Shown here: one piece after another, positions 1 to 8,238 of the stretch
Layout of the letters: each line of letters begins with the position of its first letter
How positions within the stretch are numbered: position 1 is the first letter of the stretch
Assembly: GCA_903888515.1 (NCBI GenBank)
Contig: CAISTY010000070.1
Location: forward strand, 1-36,906
Direction of reading: 5' to 3'
Length of the DNA stretch: 36,906 bases
Source: Akkermansiaceae bacterium
Lineage (GTDB): Bacteria > Verrucomicrobiota > Verrucomicrobiia > Verrucomicrobiales > Akkermansiaceae
Program-made: the position numbers and the translations under genes
The notes under the pieces: generated by a model
Database searches by the model: none
What the model was told of the DNA's origin: nothing
Seen by the model: only the letters and a program-made list of their open reading frames with translations

Positions 1-137
1 CGCATGAACGCCCGGAATTTTTCCTTCTCCTCCGGCCCGAAAACCAATTTCCGGTCCACCACCCGCGAAATGCAGTGGTAAAACGCAGGCTTCACCACCG
101 AATCCTTCCACGGAACAATCCATCGCTTCGTTGCCAT
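1..137 (-). CDS. REP-associated tyrosine transposase (IS200-like), N-terminal part, cut by window edge
   Basis: The minus strand reads from an ATG at 137 into the window edge without a stop, giving the first 45 residues. The text YHCISRVVDRKLVFGPEEKE matches the start of REP-associated (RAYT / Y1, IS200-like) transposases, which usually open with an H-x-x-S-R-V-x-(D/R)-R block before the HUH catalytic motif. The catalytic HUH and tyrosine lie outside the window, so activity cannot be judged. These single-copy enzymes are linked in other genomes to dispersed short palindromic repeats; a tandem palindromic repeat at 21855-21963 in this window is a possible substrate (inference). Confidence 0.75.
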   Translation of the reverse strand, partial: MATKRWIVPWKDSVVKPAFYHCISRVVDRKLVFGPEEKEKFRAFM

Positions 138-265
138 GCCCGGCCTATAGCCCAAGCACATCGGCAGTGCAAGCAACATTTTCTATAAATTGAGTCTCCA
201 ATTGTGAGTCCCGCCAACAACCGTCCTTGCCATCACGGAAGTACCCGTGACATCATCCCCCTACC

Positions 266-1171
266 GTGACGCGACCCCTCACTCTTTGGCTGCTTGGCGA
301 TGGCAAAGCCGGCCATGAAAACCAAGCGCTCGGACTCGCCGAGGCGCTTGGCCGCCGCACGCCCTGTTCGGTCCACCGGATTTCGCTGGCAGGAACACGC
401 GGGTTGTTAGGGCGAGTTCGCGCGGCGCACCGCGCGAGCACCAGCTTGCCCCGGCCCGACCTGATTCTCGGTGCCGGCCACGCCACGCATCCGGCCCTGC
501 TGTGGCTGGCACGCAAACACCGGGCCATGAGCATCGTCCTGATGCGCCCGAGCCTGCCTCTCGCCTGGTTCGACCTCTGCATCGCCCCCACCCACGATTT
601 TCCCAGAGGCGTCCTCCCGCCTTCTAACGTCATCCTCACCTGCGGCGCTCTCAATCGCGTGGCTCCACCCGTCGCCTCTGCGGAGCGCAACGGTCGCATG
701 ATCCTCATCGGCGGCCCGTCCGACACCCACGGCTGGGCCGCGCCACATCTGCTGCACGATCTAGCAGAAATTTCCGGGCAGGGCATCTGGCTGCTTACCG
801 ACTCCCGCCGCACGCCCGCCGGGTTTGTGGCTGAAGTCCGCCGTTGCCTGCCTGCCATCGAGGTTTTTTCCTATCAGGAAACCCCGCCCGACTGGCTGCC
901 CGCAAAACTCGCCGCTGCCGATACCGTCTGGGTGACGGAAGATTCGGTCTCGATGATCTACGAAGCGCTATCTTCCGGTGCCAGGGTCGGCCTTCTGCCC
1001 ACACCACGACTCAAAACCTCGTCACGCGTGCTGCGCGGACTCGTGGAACTCGTCGCCGACGGGTTTCTAACACCCTTTGCGGCGTGGCAGAACAGTCGGG
1101 AACTCAATGCTCCGCCCGCCATCCTCCGCGAAGCAGACCGCTGCGCGGAGGTGGTGATCAGGAGAATTTGA
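266..1171 (+). CDS. ELM1/GtrOC1-family putative glycosyltransferase (first of two)
   Basis: A 301-residue protein beginning at a GTG codon (266). Near the N-terminus it has the motif GDGKAGHENQ (residues 11-20), and near the C-terminus TEDSVSMIYEALSSG, both characteristic of the ELM1-like family (Pfam Mito_fiss_Elm1, older name DUF1022). Bacterial members are thought to be GT-B-like glycosyltransferases acting on the cell envelope; the plant name 'mitochondrial fission' is historical. The length is normal for the family. A second, divergent member lies at 5420-6433 on the other strand in the same glycan cluster, which supports a role in surface carbohydrate synthesis. The acceptor and donor sugars cannot be told from sequence. 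Confidence 0.85.
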   Translation: MTRPLTLWLLGDGKAGHENQALGLAEALGRRTPCSVHRISLAGTRGLLGRVRAAHRASTSLPRPDLILGAGHATHPALLWLARKHRAMSIVLMRPSLPLAWFDLCIAPTHDFPRGVLPPSNVILTCGALNRVAPPVASAERNGRMILIGGPSDTHGWAAPHLLHDLAEISGQGIWLLTDSRRTPAGFVAEVRRCLPAIEVFSYQETPPDWLPAKLAAADTVWVTEDSVSMIYEALSSGARVGLLPTPRLKTSSRVLRGLVELVADGFLTPFAAWQNSRELNAPPAILREADRCAEVVIRRI

Positions 1172-1329
1172 TGTTGATCCTTGCAATATTTGTTACGAGA
1201 CTCCGGATTGACCTGCGGCTCGACCACCTCTACGTCATCCATCCCGGCGAACTCCGTTTTGCCCTGGACGACGGCATCACCGCCCTGCCCGCCATGGAAA
1301 TCCCGACGCTGGCCGGTACTGCCGCCTGA
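1171..1329 (+). pseudogene. Relic of the C-terminus of a DUF4143-type AAA ATPase
   Basis: A 52-codon open frame whose ATG shares one base with the stop of the preceding gene. The product contains LDHLYVIHPGELRFALDD followed by ITALP and ends shortly after. This resembles the last strand-rich segment of AAA ATPases with a C-terminal DUF4143 domain, where a 'hydrophobic-V-x-P-G-x-x-x-(F/Y)-x-L' block followed by 'ITALP' is typical. No ATPase domain precedes it, so if the reading is right it is a leftover tail. It could alternatively be a short unrelated gene translationally coupled to the ELM1-like gene. Confidence 0.4.
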
Positions 1330-1522
1330 ACGAACTTTCCGGCTGAGGGCTTGAATTTCATGCGGCGGGCAGCTTGGATGCGTGTTCCAACCCGCCGCGC
1401 ATGATCCCATCCGAATCCACCACCCCCGCATGGAGGACTTATCAACCAGCATGTTGGCAGGCGCGCTGGCTGAACAACATCTATCCGATAGAGAGCGTCA
1501 CCCCGGTTCCAGCACCCCGCCC

Positions 1523-2206
1523 ATGAAACCGCGACACATCGTTTTGATTTCCGGGCCTTCGGGCTGCGGTAAAAGCACTTTGATCCGGCAGCTGGCCGCA
1601 AGCACCCTGGCCCCGGAGATCCTGGCTCGCCTGCCCGAACAAAGCGGCTCCTGGCCCGTCGTCGAAGCCAACGACGTGCTCAAGGGAACCCTCTCCACCC
1701 AAGCCCTTCTCCGGGACAAAAACCCAGCGGATGGATGGCTGGTGCATTATGACATCGTGTTCATCCACTGCTACGGGATTCAACGCTACGAGGACGATCC
1801 CGCGCTGGACCTGCTGACCGGCGCGGACTCGCTGGATGTGGTATTCATCCGGCCGGATTGCGACAGGCTTCTAACGCAATTTTTCGACCGGCAAACCCGC
1901 CACCGCAAGACCAAATCCAAAGCCAGTCTGCTGTGGGGTGGGCTCGTCCGTCGTCCGTTGCGCCGGGTGCTTGCCTCTTTCTCCGGCAAACCGATCCTGA
2001 CCACCGATGAATTATACTCCAAGGATCAATGGCTTGCAGGTTGTTACCGCCAATGGGAGAACTTCATCCATGGCTTGATAGATCGCGTCCCCAACGCCCG
2101 AATCCTCACCGTCGAACCGGCCCCCGATTCAAACCATCCGGAGAATTTCCGCCGGGTCGCCCATCCCGGCATGTCATCATCTAACAATCACGCAGGAAAT
2201 GAATGA
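1523..2206 (+). CDS. P-loop NTPase/kinase-like protein of the surface glycan cluster
   Basis: The frame is open from 1382, but the conserved region starts at the ATG at 1523: MKPRHIVLISGPSGCGKSTL holds a textbook Walker A motif (GPSGCGKS) right after a hydrophobic strand, as in small-molecule and nucleotide kinases. The 227-residue protein has no recognisable sulfotransferase 3'-phosphate motif. Residues around DSLDVVFIRPDCDRL could supply a Walker B-like strand. Its last bases overlap the next gene by 8 bp, so the two are probably co-translated and may work together. I do not recognise the substrate; candidates are a sugar or nucleotide kinase. The start at 1382 would add 47 residues of low-complexity, Pro/His-rich sequence, which is less likely. 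Confidence 0.7.
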   Translation: MKPRHIVLISGPSGCGKSTLIRQLAASTLAPEILARLPEQSGSWPVVEANDVLKGTLSTQALLRDKNPADGWLVHYDIVFIHCYGIQRYEDDPALDLLTGADSLDVVFIRPDCDRLLTQFFDRQTRHRKTKSKASLLWGGLVRRPLRRVLASFSGKPILTTDELYSKDQWLAGCYRQWENFIHGLIDRVPNARILTVEPAPDSNHPENFRRVAHPGMSSSNNHAGNE

Positions 2207-3743
2207 CCCCGACCCCGGAAAAAATCGCGCGGGACTCCCGCATATCAAGCTTGCCGAACTCGTCCGGGACAAGCTCGTCCTCGTCGCGTTGGCTGGCAAT
2301 CAGGTGACCGCAGATGACCTGCGGGACCACGGCGCACGCGATGTCTTGATCCTGAATCGGGACGGCGGGACCACTGCCACAAGAATTGGCAACCATGTCC
2401 GGCAATGTTACACCCGCCTGGCGGATGTCAGGACGAATAACTGCAACCTCGCCATCCTCCATGGCAGGGCGGCGTTCGCCCTGACTGACAAACGAAAATT
2501 CGCGCGCTTCAGTCATGTGCTCGTGCCGGTGGGGCCGGCCCAACTGGCGGTGAACCTCGGACTCTTGCGCTATGGAAGGAGAAAACACCTGGTGCGGATA
2601 GGCATGACCGAGCTCATCTGCAACGGCAAACGCAGGCACTACGCGGTGCTTGAAGTCCGCGTCCAACTCCGCGACCACCGCAGACAATATGGGCCAGCCG
2701 GACTCACGCCTTTGGAATTGATGCAGCGGCTTTCCGGCCTCGATTATGCAGCACTCCGCTGGAGTGAGATGATGGAAACCGGCAGCCACAAGGGTGATAT
2801 CGACCTTCTCGTCACCCAACAGGCCTTGATAGATCTCAAGGAGCGCTACGGTCTGGAAGTCGGCACTTACCCCCTCGATGTGTACACCGACGACGGCCAG
2901 GGCGGTTATGGATTCAAGAGTGTTCCCTACTTCACGCCCGGCCTGGCCAGGGGAGTCCTTGAGTCCGCCACCCTCAGCCCGGGCGGCATCCGCGTCGCGG
3001 CCCCCCGCTGGCGATTCCTTGCGTTCTGTTACCACCTGATGTTTCACAACAAATCCGAACATGTGTGCCCGGACACCCGGGAAATCCGCCCGGATACCTT
3101 CCACAAACCCCATTACTATCAGGAACTAAGGCGTCTCGCGGATCTCGCGGGCACGGCGGTGCCGCGCACGTTCGACGATATCGAAAACCTGCTGCGCGAT
3201 GCCGGTGTGTTTCCCAGTCTGGACATGATTGGATTCTACAGCAACAAAAACGCGTTCCTGAAAAAACGCTACTTTCAGCAGGTGCCAACAAAAGCCGGCT
3301 TGGCGACCTTTTTCGTCCGCGATTTCGGCCATGGCATCGAAACGGTGCCCGCCCTGCGCGCACGACTCATCGAGTACTTCGAAATTCTTGAAGAAGGACC
3401 CGTCAACGAGGTGATTTACGAGCAGGTAATCCGAGGAGTGCGCGGCGGCAACTGGGCGGACCCACACGCACCCGGGGGACGGGCGGAACCCGTCTATTGG
3501 TTTGTGTGCTGGGATCCCTCGCCCCGTCCTCCATCCGCTAGAACGAGACGCAAACACCCGCGCATGGACAACGAAAACATCCGTCTCAAGGACGATCTGC
3601 GGCGCGATCTGGGAACCCGTGACAAAAAAATCCTGCGTGTCATTCATTCAAGCGACAACTCGCTTGAAGCACTCGATCACCTCGAACATCTCGGAGTGAA
3701 GAACCATCCGGAGATCGCCAAGCGCCTGGCCGGCGTTTGTTAG
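2199..3743 (+). CDS. Unrecognised 514-residue protein with nucleotidyltransferase-like motif
   Basis: I cannot place this protein in a named family. It starts at an ATG inside the end of the P-loop gene (8-bp overlap). Around residue 195 it has ETGSHKGDIDLLV, which resembles the G-S...D-x-D metal-binding motif of nucleotidyltransferases. The C-terminal 100 residues contain VYWFVCWDPSPRP and RVIHSSDNSLEALDHLE; the second is reminiscent of the H-G-S-D segment that closes nucleoside-diphosphate kinases. No signal peptide or membrane segment is visible, so it is probably cytoplasmic. Context (overlap with a P-loop NTPase, neighbours for glycan assembly) suggests sugar or nucleotide transfer. The overlap makes the start credible. 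Confidence 0.75.
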   Translation: MNDPDPGKNRAGLPHIKLAELVRDKLVLVALAGNQVTADDLRDHGARDVLILNRDGGTTATRIGNHVRQCYTRLADVRTNNCNLAILHGRAAFALTDKRKFARFSHVLVPVGPAQLAVNLGLLRYGRRKHLVRIGMTELICNGKRRHYAVLEVRVQLRDHRRQYGPAGLTPLELMQRLSGLDYAALRWSEMMETGSHKGDIDLLVTQQALIDLKERYGLEVGTYPLDVYTDDGQGGYGFKSVPYFTPGLARGVLESATLSPGGIRVAAPRWRFLAFCYHLMFHNKSEHVCPDTREIRPDTFHKPHYYQELRRLADLAGTAVPRTFDDIENLLRDAGVFPSLDMIGFYSNKNAFLKKRYFQQVPTKAGLATFFVRDFGHGIETVPALRARLIEYFEILEEGPVNEVIYEQVIRGVRGGNWADPHAPGGRAEPVYWFVCWDPSPRPPSARTRRKHPRMDNENIRLKDDLRRDLGTRDKKILRVIHSSDNSLEALDHLEHLGVKNHPEIAKRLAGVC

Positions 3744-3846
3744 ACCGCTTCACGATCAATGCCCATCCGGCCCGCCCTCGTCAACGGCCAACGATGGCCG
3801 GCCTGATTCTTGACGGGAGCGGGGCGGGTGGGCATGCTTCGCGGCG

Positions 3847-4569
3847 ATGATCAACCCCGGCCGCTGCATCCTTACCAGCATCCGCCGCATCCAGCGGAAA
3901 TTTGCCAGAAGGCGCGTGTTGGTGATCGGCGATTCGCACGCGAAGATCTTCCACCACTATTCCTTCCTCTGCAGGCTGCCCCGCATCCACTTCCACGTCA
4001 CCGCCAAGGGTGGGGCTACCGCCTCGGGACTGGCCACCCCGAAATCGGTGACCCAAGCCTACCAGATATTCCGCAAGGCCTTGGACGAAATCCCGCGCAA
4101 TCTCGTGATCGTGCAACTCGGCGAAGTCGATACCGGTTACGTGATTTGGTATCGAGCCAGAAAACACCAGGCGAGCGTGCAGGACATGTTTGATCTGGCC
4201 ATCAAAACCTATTCGGATTTTCTGTTGGAAATCGCCGCCACCGACCGGGTGATGGTGATCAGCGCGCCCCTGCCCACCATCACCGATGACAATGACTGGG
4301 GCGAAGTCGCGGACCTGCGCAAGGAAGTCACCACCAGCCAGAAACAACGCACCGATCTCACACTGTTGTTCAACCGCCGTATGGAGGAGTTTTGCCGGGA
4401 TCACGGCATCGGCTATCTGAATCTGGACGGCGCTTGCCTGAGCGAGGACGGGATCGTGCATCCGTATTACATGCACGCCAACGCGATGGACCACCATTAC
4501 CATGCGGGACGTTACGCGCGACTGCTGTGCAAGCGGATTGACAGCTATTTCAAAACAAACCCGGACTGA
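3847..4569 (+). CDS. SGNH/GDSL-family hydrolase or O-acyl-modifying enzyme
   Basis: A 240-residue protein with the SGNH hallmarks. Block I is VLVIGDSHAK with candidate nucleophile Ser30. A block III-like VQLGEVD lies around residue 95, and near the C-terminus MDHHYHAGRY carries the D-x-x-H of block V. No signal peptide is seen, so it is likely cytoplasmic or peripheral. SGNH enzymes in polysaccharide clusters usually add or remove acetyl groups on sugars, and that is the likely role among these neighbours (inference). It is the last plus-strand gene before a convergent five-gene operon. A canonical block III Asn is replaced by Val-Asp, which is a common variation. Confidence 0.8.
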   Translation: MINPGRCILTSIRRIQRKFARRRVLVIGDSHAKIFHHYSFLCRLPRIHFHVTAKGGATASGLATPKSVTQAYQIFRKALDEIPRNLVIVQLGEVDTGYVIWYRARKHQASVQDMFDLAIKTYSDFLLEIAATDRVMVISAPLPTITDDNDWGEVADLRKEVTTSQKQRTDLTLLFNRRMEEFCRDHGIGYLNLDGACLSEDGIVHPYYMHANAMDHHYHAGRYARLLCKRIDSYFKTNPD

Positions 4570-4579
4570 TAGAACGACC

Positions 4580-4611
4580 GCATGCCTCACAAGAAAATCA
4601 TCGGGGCATGC
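4580..4611. terminator. Possible bidirectional hairpin between convergent genes
   Basis: Arms gcatgcctc (4580-4588) and ggggcatgc (4603-4611) pair over 9 bp, one of them a G-T wobble, around a 14-base loop. It sits between the SGNH gene and the convergent sulfotransferase and covers the stop codon of the latter. There is no good T-run on either side, so it is a weak candidate. Confidence 0.35.
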
Positions 4612-5398
4612 CTGGTGAAGTTCCGAGATTCCTGTCGATCATCTCATAGAGTCGGATGTCCATTCCCAGAAGGTCCTGGACTTTGTTGGCGTCGTAGTCC
4701 GCAGGTGGTTTGCCGGGAGCGGCGGAGGTTTTGTTTTTCCATGCGGGCGCGGAGGTGGAGCCGAGTTTGATCGAAAGTTGTTCGGTGAAGGTGCCGATCT
4801 TTTCCAGGGTGCCGAAATGGAAGTAATTCTGGCACAGGAAATCATAGGGGTCTGAAACCGTTTGGCCTCCGATGATGTATCCCGACATCGGGTTGGCGAA
4901 TTGTTCGCGGTGTTTGTGGAGGTAGCCGACATAGTCGTCAAAACTCCCCCTGCCCGCGACCTTGAGCCTCGCGGCAATGTGAAAATGGCGCCAGAACGGT
5001 CTTTCGAGATAGCTCTTGCGGCAGTATTGATACTCCGAGAACAGCCTTCTGACGGGTTCGCGGACGATGGTGATGTATTTGAGTTTCCAACTGGGAAGCA
5101 CGGGTGCGCCATAGTGGAAATGCCCGGAAACAACATCACCCGGCTGAGCCGTTGCGTCCAGGATCTTCCATGCGTTGGGATAATCCAGCGTTTTGAAGAG
5201 CTTCCAGAGCCGCTTCTTGGTTCTGCGCACCCGGCGGAAATCCTCTGACAACTCGATGCCCAGATCGGCTTTCGGAGGAATCGGTGGCATCGAGAAAATC
5301 CTGCTTGCAGGCAGCGCGGAGTGGATCATCTCAACAAGCGACTGGCTGCCGGATTTCCGGATTCGAACCAGAACGTAAAGGAACGGGTCTTGATGCAT
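4598..5398 (-). CDS. Sulfotransferase (P-loop, PAPS-dependent), last gene of the glycan operon
   Basis: A 266-residue protein. The N-terminal strand-loop VRIRKSGSQSLVEMI matches the 5'-phosphosulfate-binding loop of bacterial carbohydrate sulfotransferases (K-x-G-(S/T)-x-S). ITIVREPVRRLFSEYQYC (about residue 110) matches the 3'-phosphate-binding R-(D/E)-P-x-x-R-x-x-S-x-Y motif. It would transfer sulfate from PAPS to a sugar hydroxyl, probably in the cytoplasm on a precursor. It is fifth in the minus-strand operon, 21 bp after the second ELM1-like gene, and meets the SGNH hydrolase gene tail to tail. Another, different sulfotransferase is encoded two genes upstream, so two positions may be sulfated. 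Confidence 0.8.
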   Translation of the reverse strand: MHQDPFLYVLVRIRKSGSQSLVEMIHSALPASRIFSMPPIPPKADLGIELSEDFRRVRRTKKRLWKLFKTLDYPNAWKILDATAQPGDVVSGHFHYGAPVLPSWKLKYITIVREPVRRLFSEYQYCRKSYLERPFWRHFHIAARLKVAGRGSFDDYVGYLHKHREQFANPMSGYIIGGQTVSDPYDFLCQNYFHFGTLEKIGTFTEQLSIKLGSTSAPAWKNKTSAAPGKPPADYDANKVQDLLGMDIRLYEMIDRNLGTSPGMPR

Positions 5399-5419
5399 GG
5401 TCGCGTGGCTGGATTTCGA

Positions 5420-6433
5420 TCAGGGGTGGTTTGATGACTGGCGTGCGAGTGCGGTTAGAACCGCATCGGCAACTGGAGCGGAAGGGTCGCCGCTGATCAG
5501 ATTCCAGCCGCAGTCAGGCCGTCCATCTCCGACGGCAAGGCCGGCTGGCGTCTGGACAGTGATGTGGCCCCTTTCTTCAAGTCTTTTCAAGTTTGACGTG
5601 AGTCGTGGGGAGGCGCTCTGCTCAGGCTGCACCGCGATTACCGGCCGTCCGGATGAGACGGACTCATGGGTCATGGACATGCTGTCCGCAGTCACGCAAA
5701 GTCGCGAGCATGCCCCCATGGTGGCAATCAATGGCAGCGTGTGTGCGTCAGGTTCATGGAACCAACTGGCACCCGATAGGATTCCAGACTCCTCCGCCAG
5801 ACGCTTGATCTTCCTCTCGATGGCGATGGGCGTCCGGCGGGATGTCGCGATGCGGATCATGCGGCCCGCAGCCCCGGCCTGCCCGATGAAACGGTCGACG
5901 AGGGAATGATAGTCGCCGGTCTCCCAGCACAATCCCTCGCCGTTGCCGCCAACAAGGAGCCCCCAATCCTGACCGGCGGTGATGCCCGCAGCCTCCGCAG
6001 CGTTTCTCGCCCCATCCGGCGTGATCATCGAGGGGATCAGGTCAAACCGGTGGAATCCAGGCTGGTCCAGCGGGGCGTCATGGGACGCGACAAGCGTGAA
6101 GTGTTCGGTGTCCATCCGCCGCAGGGAGCCGAGAAAGATGTTAGGGCGGCCCATGGCGCGCGCCAGTGCCGCATTTGGCCACTGGGTGGCTCCGCCCGCT
6201 GAAATCACCAGATCGATTCCTGCGGGATCCGGCAGGCTCTTCAGGAAACAATTCAGCGGCAGCGTGAACGCGGTATTCCCCAGCCACGGCAGGACCTGCC
6301 GGACGGGGGACCAGCGCCATGCGAGATTGTGCTCGGAAATCACGAGGTCGCGCCTGGCAGCCAAGGCCCGGAGAACCCCCCTCACCTTGTTGAGGTGCCC
6401 GGTAATGTCATCCTTGATCCAGAGAATGTTCAT
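5420..6433 (-). CDS. ELM1-family putative glycosyltransferase (second of two)
   Basis: A 337-residue protein with the ELM1-like layout. The N-terminal MNILWIKDDITGHLNKVRG corresponds to the family's G-x-x-G-H-x-x-(Q/K) loop, and CVTADSMSMTHESVSSGRPV corresponds to the (T)-x-D-S-x-S-M-x-x-E segment near the C-terminus. DWGLLVGGNGEG in the middle matches the glycine-rich 'LIGG' strand. It differs clearly in sequence from the copy at 266-1171, so this is not a recent duplication. It lies 3 bp after the upstream sulfotransferase and 21 bp before the next one, firmly inside the operon. The likely role is sugar transfer during envelope glycan synthesis (family knowledge plus context). Confidence 0.8.
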   Translation of the reverse strand: MNILWIKDDITGHLNKVRGVLRALAARRDLVISEHNLAWRWSPVRQVLPWLGNTAFTLPLNCFLKSLPDPAGIDLVISAGGATQWPNAALARAMGRPNIFLGSLRRMDTEHFTLVASHDAPLDQPGFHRFDLIPSMITPDGARNAAEAAGITAGQDWGLLVGGNGEGLCWETGDYHSLVDRFIGQAGAAGRMIRIATSRRTPIAIERKIKRLAEESGILSGASWFHEPDAHTLPLIATMGACSRLCVTADSMSMTHESVSSGRPVIAVQPEQSASPRLTSNLKRLEERGHITVQTPAGLAVGDGRPDCGWNLISGDPSAPVADAVLTALARQSSNHP

Positions 6434-6436
6434 GGT

Positions 6437-7141
6437 TCACGCGGATTCCGGGGAGAAGGTGTATCCCATGATGCGGATTTCCCTTCGGAATTCCGTCTCC
6501 ACCTTGAGTTGTGTTTCCTGATCGTAATACCGGTGGTGGTCCACCTTGGTTGGCACGATGCCTGTTTTCTCCCTTGGCATGACACCGTCGAAAGGAATGT
6601 TGAGTTTTGCGCAAACCGCCGTGAAGGACACCATGAAATCACTGTAATCCAGAACCTCATCCATGAGGCAGGTTTCTCCATCGAAATACAGGGACGCATC
6701 CAGGGGCAGGCGGTGCGTCCTGGTCATCACCCAGGTCTTGAAATCCGGCATCCGCCTGTCTTGGCCGAATTTCTTCCAATTGTAATATGACACGACCTTC
6801 TCCCAGGAATTCCGCTCGAAACAGAATTTATGATAGGTGTTCCAGACGTTTTCCGGCACAAGCTGCCTGACGCGCGTGGCCGGCATGTGTTCATAAAACC
6901 AAGGGGCTATCATCCCGGAGTGCCGGTCGATGCATTTCCTCAACAGCCGCGAGCGTGCATAGATCCTGCCAAGCAACGATTTGGAATGAAAATTGCGCGG
7001 AACCCCCGAGTCCGCGTTGGACTCCATCGGAGTGATGATGTCATCCGGGCCACAAAGCCGGCCAAGCGCCACTTCCATGCTGCTGCCGGCGGTTTTGTGC
7101 GTCTTGATGAAAATGAATTTGTATTGATGGCTGACGATCAT
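6437..7141 (-). CDS. Sulfotransferase (Sulfotransfer_2-like)
   Basis: A 234-residue protein. FIKTHKTAGSSMEVAL (residues 11-26) is the classical 5'-PAPS loop (K-T-x-K-T-A-G-(T/S)-S) of carbohydrate sulfotransferases. CFERNSWEKVVSYYNW around residue 110 is the 3'-phosphate motif (R-N-P-x-x-R-x-x-S-x-Y-type), with Trp-Glu in place of the usual Pro. No transmembrane anchor is predicted by eye, unlike eukaryotic Golgi homologues. Its start overlaps the stop of the GT4 gene by 4 bp (translational coupling) and its stop is 3 bp before the ELM1-like gene. It should sulfate a product of the adjacent glycosyltransferases. Confidence 0.85.
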   Translation of the reverse strand: MIVSHQYKFIFIKTHKTAGSSMEVALGRLCGPDDIITPMESNADSGVPRNFHSKSLLGRIYARSRLLRKCIDRHSGMIAPWFYEHMPATRVRQLVPENVWNTYHKFCFERNSWEKVVSYYNWKKFGQDRRMPDFKTWVMTRTHRLPLDASLYFDGETCLMDEVLDYSDFMVSFTAVCAKLNIPFDGVMPREKTGIVPTKVDHHRYYDQETQLKVETEFRREIRIMGYTFSPESA

Positions 7142-8238
7142 GATGGATTCTGATAGACTGAAAGTGTTTTCTCCAGCATCGACTGGAGGGTAAAGGAGTC
7201 GATCGGTCCGGGCGCGGGAGGATCCTGGCGCAGCAGGATGTTGGTCCTGCTGATGGCCTCATCCACATCGCCCACAGGAACCAGACCGTCGGGGAATATC
7301 AACTGAAGTTGTTCGGCGACACCGCCATGGTTGTATGCGACCACCGGTTTGCCCAGCGCCGCCGCTTCCAGTGTGACCCGTCCGAAGGCTTCGGGATCGA
7401 GAGAGAGGGACATGACAATATCCGAAACCGCCATCACCTCCCTCAGGTCGTTGCGGTGGCCGAGGAAGGTCACCCGCTGATCGATTCCGGATTGGCGTGC
7501 GAACTCTTTCAGTTCGTTTTCAAAATTGGTTTTCGAGCTGCCCGCCCCGCCTGCGATGATTCCATGCACATTGATCCCCGCATCCTGAAGTCCGCGAATC
7601 ACGCGGAGGAAGTCCATCTGGCCTTTCCATCGGGTGATCCGGGCGGGAAGAAGGAGTATCCTCCTGCCTGTCAACTCGGGAAACGCCGTTTCCCATTCCG
7701 TGATCCATGCTTCGGGGGGACGATGGTTCCTGGGAAACTGGGCGGGGTCCACACCGCGGTGGATCACGACGATGTGCTCCGGTCTGGTGCGCTTGTAACG
7801 GGTGAGGATGTAGTTTCTGATGCTTTCGGAAACCGCGATCACCCGTTCGCCCCTCGTCATGACGGCCGAGTAGGCATTCACGGAATAGAATCCATGCACC
7901 GTGCTGACCAGATGCGGGCGGGTGGAAGGGTCCATGCCGCGCCAGGCCAGCCAAGCGATCCAACCCGGCGCGCGCGAGCGGATGTGTAGGATGTCAGGTT
8001 TTTCACGCTCCAGAAGTCGTCGCAGCGGCCGGATTTGGAACAGGGAGGTGGGGCTCTTCCGATGGACGGGAAGTTTGACATGCCTCGCGCCGGAGGATTC
8101 GAGCGCCGGAACCAGGCGGCCGCCGTTAGAAATCACGATGGCTTCATGTCCCTCCCGCACCAGAAACGCCGCAACTTCCAGTGTGCCTCGCTCGACACCG
8201 CCGACATTGAGTTCGGGGAGGATTTGGATAACTTTCAT
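7138..8238 (-). CDS. Glycosyltransferase family 4 (GT-B)
   Basis: A 366-residue retaining GT-B enzyme. MKVIQILPELNVGGVERGTL is the typical GT4 opening with the G-G-V-E-R acceptor-side loop. ITRWKGQMDFLRVIR is the conserved start of the C-terminal Rossmann domain. EAFGRVTLEAAALGKPVV carries the E-x7-E donor-phosphate motif. Length and domain order are normal. It overlaps the acyltransferase gene upstream and the sulfotransferase gene downstream by 4 bp each, so the three are translationally coupled. It likely adds a hexose to a lipid-linked or lipid A-like acceptor in the cytoplasm; donor and linkage are unknown. Confidence 0.9.
   Translation of the reverse strand: MKVIQILPELNVGGVERGTLEVAAFLVREGHEAIVISNGGRLVPALESSGARHVKLPVHRKSPTSLFQIRPLRRLLEREKPDILHIRSRAPGWIAWLAWRGMDPSTRPHLVSTVHGFYSVNAYSAVMTRGERVIAVSESIRNYILTRYKRTRPEHIVVIHRGVDPAQFPRNHRPPEAWITEWETAFPELTGRRILLLPARITRWKGQMDFLRVIRGLQDAGINVHGIIAGGAGSSKTNFENELKEFARQSGIDQRVTFLGHRNDLREVMAVSDIVMSLSLDPEAFGRVTLEAAALGKPVVAYNHGGVAEQLQLIFPDGLVPVGDVDEAISRTNILLRQDPPAPGPIDSFTLQSMLEKTLSVYQNPS

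Noticed and set aside
253..858. 201-codon frame antisense to the first ELM1-like gene
   Set aside because: Arg/Ser/Pro-rich shadow of the plus-strand gene, which carries clear family motifs.
2181..3113. 310-codon open frame antisense to the 514-residue protein
   Set aside because: The plus-strand gene overlaps its neighbour in an operon-like way and has plausible motifs; the antisense frame has none.
5359..5369. tRNA T-loop-like sequence ggattcgaacc (minus strand ggttcgaatcc)
   Set aside because: It lies inside the sulfotransferase coding region at codons for VRIRKSG, and no acceptor or anticodon arms can be drawn around it.
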